Below are positions 14,426 through 17,421 of a stretch of DNA of 17,421 bases, one piece after another. The position numbers and the translations under genes were made by a program. The notes under the pieces are model-generated. The model saw only the letters and a program-made list of their open reading frames with translations, searched no databases and was not told the DNA's origin. How positions within the stretch are numbered: position 1 is the first letter of the stretch; each line of letters starts with the position of its first letter. The stretch covers positions 1 through 17,421 of the forward strand of contig DASZYF010000095.1 in assembly GCA_035545535.1 (NCBI GenBank), given 5' to 3'. This DNA is from DASZYF01 sp035545535. GTDB taxonomy: Bacteria; Actinomycetota; Actinomycetes; Mycobacteriales; CAJCIY01.

Positions 14426-14788
14426 ATGGGGTTCCTAGCCTGGCTGCGGTTGCAGTGGGACCGGGTCGGCGCGTGGGTGTGCATCGTCGCCGGAGCGGTG
14501 GTCCTGCTCGTCGGCTACATCGGGGTGAGCGGCACGCCGTACACCTCGGAGCAGCTCCCCTACATCGTCTCGGGCGGCCTGACCGGGATCTTCCTGCTCG
14601 GTGTGGGCGGCATGCTCTGGCTGTCCGCCGACCTGCGCGACGAGTGGCGGAAGCTCGACGACCTCGACCGCACCCTGCTGACGCACAAGCTCGTCCCGAT
14701 CACCGAGACCTCGGTGTCGGCACCGGTCGACGACGCGACCGGTCCGCTCGCGCCGGTGCGGTCCGGGCGAGCCCGGGGTCGCGCGTGA
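14426..14788 (+). CDS. Two-helix membrane protein of unknown function
   Basis: This 120-residue protein has two predicted transmembrane helices (about 15-34 and 46-67) joined by a short loop with GVSGTPYTSEQ (33-43). A charged cytoplasm-type segment (ADLRDEWRKLDDLDRTLLTHK, 68-88) and a low-complexity tail follow. I recognise no family. The loop motif G-x-SGT-x3-S-x-Q recurs at the same spacing in the next protein, so the two are probably related halves of one membrane unit. Its stop overlaps the next start by four bases (GTGA). It starts 43 bases after the secreted protein and lies upstream of the LivH-LivM permease, which suggests a part associated with that transporter, though this is only positional. 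Confidence 0.78.
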   Translation: MGFLAWLRLQWDRVGAWVCIVAGAVVLLVGYIGVSGTPYTSEQLPYIVSGGLTGIFLLGVGGMLWLSADLRDEWRKLDDLDRTLLTHKLVPITETSVSAPVDDATGPLAPVRSGRARGRA

Positions 14789-15378
14789 CGGTCGCGGTCC
14801 AGCGGGCGGTGCGCACGGACGGCGGTCGGCTCGAGCGCTTCCAGCGCCGCGCCGCCGAGACGGTCGTCGAGCGCGAACGCGCACGGCGGGCGCAGGGAGA
14901 CGTCGAGGTCCTGCCCACCGGGTCGATGCCGTGGCACGTGCGCGACGTGCAGCGCCTGCTGGTGACGCTGCTGCTCGCCGCCATCGGACTGACCGCTAGC
15001 TGGGTCGGGATCAGCGGCACCGTGATCTGGTCCCGGCAGATGCTCTGGCTCGCCATCGGCATCGCCAGCACCGCCGTCGCCGCGGTCGCCGTCATGACCT
15101 GGCTGCTCACCGCCTTCCGCGCGGTCCGGGTGCGCCAATCACGCATGGTCGACGGGATCGCCGCGCGCCTCGTCCTCGACGACGAGCCGGACGCGGCCGA
15201 CGCCGCCGGCCCGGGGGCGGCCGAGCTGGTCTCCGCCCCCTCGATGACCCGGTTCCACCGGGCCGACTGCCCGCTGGTCCAGGGCCGGCCGACCACCCCG
15301 CTGACGGCGGCGCGGCGCGCGCGGCTGTCCCCCTGCGGCGTGTGCCGGCCGATCGCGTCGTCGGCCGAGCTCCCGTGA
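14785..15378 (+). CDS. Two-helix membrane protein with a C-terminal His/Cys metal-site-like motif
   Basis: This 197-residue protein has an Arg-rich, probably helical N-terminal segment (9-37), two transmembrane helices (about 57-80 and 87-110) and a soluble tail. The helix-loop-helix matches the preceding protein without gaps, including G-x-SGT-x3-S-x-Q (75-85). The tail has His158, Cys162, Cys184 and Cys187 in the arrangement FHRADC...PCGVC, with AARRARLSP just before the second pair. It resembles the small Ada-type metal-binding module (H/Y-x3-C ... PC-x2-C) found at the ends of various bacterial proteins, and probably holds zinc. The GTG start overlaps the upstream stop by GTGA. Gene order places it directly before the permease, seven bases away. 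The function is unknown; sensing of metal or redox state, or structural support of the transporter, are possibilities. Confidence 0.8.
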   Translation: MTVAVQRAVRTDGGRLERFQRRAAETVVERERARRAQGDVEVLPTGSMPWHVRDVQRLLVTLLLAAIGLTASWVGISGTVIWSRQMLWLAIGIASTAVAAVAVMTWLLTAFRAVRVRQSRMVDGIAARLVLDDEPDAADAAGPGAAELVSAPSMTRFHRADCPLVQGRPTTPLTAARRARLSPCGVCRPIASSAELP

Positions 15379-15385
15379 GCGTCGC

Positions 15386-17341
15386 GTGAGCTTCGGCAGC
15401 GACTACTCGCTGATCCTCGTCTCCGGCGTCGAGGTCGGTTCGGTCTACGCGATCGCCGCGATGGGACTCGTCCTGACCTACAAGACGTCCGGCCTGTTCA
15501 ACTTCGGTCAGGGCGCGGTCGCCGCGGCCGCGGCCTACGTCTTCTACGGGTTCTACTCACCGCTCGAGGCCGGGTGGGCGTGGCCGTTCGCCGCGCTCGT
15601 CTCCGTGGTCGTGTTCGGGCCGGTCGTGGGCCTGTTGCTCGAGCTCGTCGCCCGAGGTCTCGCCGACGTGCCCATCACCTACAAGATCGTCGGCACCGTC
15701 GGGCTGCTGCTCATCTTCCGTCAGGTCGGGATCATCTGGTTCGACAACGACAGCTCGTTGCCGCTGAACGTCTACCTGCCGAAGGGCGCGGCGTTCTCCA
15801 TCGACGGCACGGTCGTGACCAAGGACCAGCTCATCACCGTGCTGCTGGCCCTCGCCCTGGCCGTCGCGCTGTTCGCGTTCTTCCGCTTCAGCCGCACGGG
15901 CACGGCCATGCGCGCGGTCGTCGACGACCCGGCGCTGATCGACATGACGGGGCACGACCCGGTCCGGGTCCGGCGCGTGGCCTGGATCATCGGCACCACG
16001 TTCGCCGCCCTGTCGGGCATCCTCATCGCTCCGCAGCAGAGCGCGGTCGACGGATCGCTGCTCACCATCCTCGTGGTCTACGCGTTCGGCGCGGCGGTCT
16101 TCGGCTACTTCCGGAGCCTGCCGCTCGCCTACGTGGGCGGCATCACCGTCGGCCTGATCCAGAACTGGGTCAACCACGAGACCAACGTCCGGTCGTCGTT
16201 GCAGTCGTTCAGCCAGCTCGGCCCGAACGCGCCCTTCCTCGTGCTGTTCATCGGGCTGCTCGTCGTCCCGAAGCGCAAGCTCACCGACATCGGCCGCCAG
16301 GTGAAGGCGAAGGCGAGCACGCCGAGCCGGCTGCCGCTCCCGGCCCGATCGGCCATCAACGTCGGGATGTTCGCGCTGCTGGCCCTCGTACCCGTCGTCG
16401 GCAGCCCGCTCGTCGGTGACACCAAGCTCGTGTACTGGTCCGAGGCCATGAGCTCGGTCGTGCTGTTCCTCTCCCTCGGCCTGCTCGTGCGCACGTCGGG
16501 GCAGGTCTCGCTGTGCCAGATCGGGCTCGCGGCGGTCGGCGGCTGCGTGTTCTCCAAGATGGTCGCCGAGCAGCACCTGCCGTGGGCAGTCGGCGTGCTG
16601 CTCGCCGGCCTGCTGACCGTCCCGGTCGGCGCGATCATCGCGATCCCGGCCATCCGGTTGTCCGGGCTCTACCTCGGTCTCGCGACGCTCGGGTTCGGCG
16701 CGCTGCTGGCCCAGGTGTTCTACCTGCAGACCTGGATGTTCGGTCCCGCCAACGGCATCCCGTTCCCGCGGCCGAGCGGCTTCAGCGGCGACAAGGGCTA
16801 CTACTACGTGCTGCTGGCGTTCGTCGCGCTGTCGGCCGCACTGGTCGCCGTCGTCGAGCGCTCCCGCCTCGGCCGCCTGCTGCGCGGACTCGCCGACTCC
16901 CCCACGGCGCTCACGGTCCACGGTGCGAGCGTCGCCACGACGCGCGTCATCGTCTTCTGCATCAGCGCGTTCCTCGCCGGCGTCAGCGGCGCCCTGTTCG
17001 GCGGCATCTTCCAGCGGGTCGATCAGAACTCGTTCAACTTCTTCAACTCGTTGATCCTGCTGGCGATCATGGCGATCACCGCCGCGTTCTTCCGCACGCT
17101 GCCCGCCGCGATCATCGCGGCGATCGCCTACCAGGTCCTCGGCGGCTACATCAGCAGCCACCGCTTCAACGAGGTCCTTCCGCTGATCTTCGGCATCGGG
17201 GCGCTGCTCGCGGCGCTGCTGTCGCAGGGCTCCCGCGTGAGCGCGTTCTTCGATCGACGGGCTGAGGTCAGCGCCTGGCGCAGCAACAGCCCGGCCGCGG
17301 CCCGCCGCCGAACGCTCGCACCTGCCCGGGGAGAGACATGA
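15386..17341 (+). CDS. LivH-LivM fusion permease of a second Liv-type ABC importer
   Basis: This 651-residue membrane protein joins both permease subunits. LivH-like residues are 1 to about 300 (GSVYAIAAMGLVLTYKTSGLFNFGQGA near 18-44). LivM-like residues are about 320-615 (GLLVRTSGQVSLCQ, 365-378; IPAIRLSGLYLGLATLG, 420-436; the ATPase-coupling loop ERSRLGRLLRGLADSP, 491-506). It aligns along its length with the permease part of the 3171-5939 fusion but stops before any ATPase domain, ending in an Arg/Ala-rich tail. LivG and LivF for this system must therefore be separate, probably downstream of the window. I chose the GTG at 15386, seven bases after the previous stop. Its ribosome binding site is weak, so coupling to upstream translation is likely. 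The stop overlaps the next ATG by four bases. Confidence 0.92.
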   Translation: MSFGSDYSLILVSGVEVGSVYAIAAMGLVLTYKTSGLFNFGQGAVAAAAAYVFYGFYSPLEAGWAWPFAALVSVVVFGPVVGLLLELVARGLADVPITYKIVGTVGLLLIFRQVGIIWFDNDSSLPLNVYLPKGAAFSIDGTVVTKDQLITVLLALALAVALFAFFRFSRTGTAMRAVVDDPALIDMTGHDPVRVRRVAWIIGTTFAALSGILIAPQQSAVDGSLLTILVVYAFGAAVFGYFRSLPLAYVGGITVGLIQNWVNHETNVRSSLQSFSQLGPNAPFLVLFIGLLVVPKRKLTDIGRQVKAKASTPSRLPLPARSAINVGMFALLALVPVVGSPLVGDTKLVYWSEAMSSVVLFLSLGLLVRTSGQVSLCQIGLAAVGGCVFSKMVAEQHLPWAVGVLLAGLLTVPVGAIIAIPAIRLSGLYLGLATLGFGALLAQVFYLQTWMFGPANGIPFPRPSGFSGDKGYYYVLLAFVALSAALVAVVERSRLGRLLRGLADSPTALTVHGASVATTRVIVFCISAFLAGVSGALFGGIFQRVDQNSFNFFNSLILLAIMAITAAFFRTLPAAIIAAIAYQVLGGYISSHRFNEVLPLIFGIGALLAALLSQGSRVSAFFDRRAEVSAWRSNSPAAARRRTLAPARGET

Positions 17342-17421
17342 CCCGCCTCGGCCGTCGTCGCCGCCTCGTCGTGGCCGGCGCGGCGCTCGCCGTGCCGCTG
17401 GCCCTGGCCGGCTGCGGCACC
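17338..17421 (+). CDS. Lipoprotein, probable Liv-type substrate-binding protein, 5' end only
   Basis: The first 28 codons are visible before the window ends. They encode a lipoprotein signal peptide: an Arg-rich start (RRRR, 6-9), a hydrophobic core and the lipobox LAGC with the acylated Cys26. GGGGAG lies four bases before the ATG, and the start overlaps the permease stop (ATGA). Directly after a LivH-LivM permease, a lipoprotein is most likely the extracellular binding protein (LivK type) that defines the substrate. The mature domain is outside the window, so this rests on signal and position. Confidence 0.72.
   Translation, partial: MTRLGRRRRLVVAGAALAVPLALAGCGT

Noticed and set aside
15557..17161. 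534-codon minus-strand open frame
   Set aside because: Asp/Glu/Arg/Gln-rich antisense shadow of the LivH-LivM permease gene, with no domain.
1..17421. Mobile elements, CRISPR arrays, tRNA or other RNA genes
   Set aside because: No spaced direct repeats, terminal inverted repeats, transposase motifs or tRNA-like cloverleaf sequence were seen on either strand.

Overview
This window is very GC-rich (roughly 70% or more by eye), gene-dense bacterial DNA. The strong third-position G/C bias creates long antisense shadow frames. GTG starts, TAnnnT -10 boxes set directly against start codons, and a protein content of acyl-CoA dehydrogenases, Liv-type ABC transporters and a His-variant ferredoxin all point to an actinobacterium (Actinomycetota). 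Acidimicrobiia or a relative is possible, but the sequence alone does not prove it. I see no tRNA, rRNA, CRISPR array, insertion sequence or phage gene.

Layout. Bases 2-2301 (+) hold the 3' part of an acyl-CoA synthetase gene and a large acyl-CoA dehydrogenase (ACAD A) behind its own promoter. Bases 2305-5939 (-) hold livF and a triple fusion livH-livM-livG. After a 218-base gap with a GC hairpin come ACAD B and an NTF2/SnoaL-like gene (6158-7694, -). These diverge from ACAD C and a GntR/FCD regulator (7759-9679, +). Bases 9688-11789 (-) hold a small ACAD D and a large ACAD E as a tight pair. They diverge from a long + strand run (11850 to the window end): SDR oxidoreductase, ferredoxin, a secreted and membrane-anchored protein of unknown function, two small two-helix membrane proteins (the second with a His/Cys metal-site-like tail), a livH-livM fusion permease, and the start of a lipoprotein that is probably the substrate-binding LivK.

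How the genes fit together. The set looks like a carboxylic-acid catabolic locus: uptake through two Liv-family ABC systems, activation to a CoA thioester by the synthetase, alpha,beta-dehydrogenation by ACADs, and further oxidation by the SDR. The ferredoxin may serve a P450 or other oxygenase elsewhere. Five ACADs occur in two types. A, B and E are large and carry an F/YERG glutamate at the position of the catalytic base of isovaleryl-CoA dehydrogenase. C and D are small and appear to lack a catalytic glutamate. This matches the alpha2beta2 heterotetrameric ACADs known from actinobacterial steroid side-chain degradation (ChsE1-ChsE2, ChsE4-ChsE5). The actual substrate is unknown.

The most notable new observations are (1) an 18-bp GAATC-centred dyad at three acyl-CoA dehydrogenase promoters, at two of them overlapping a candidate -10 box, which suggests a local regulon; (2) an unrecognised cassette of ferredoxin, anchored exoprotein and two related two-helix membrane proteins joined to a Liv permease; and (3) two differently fused Liv permeases in one locus.
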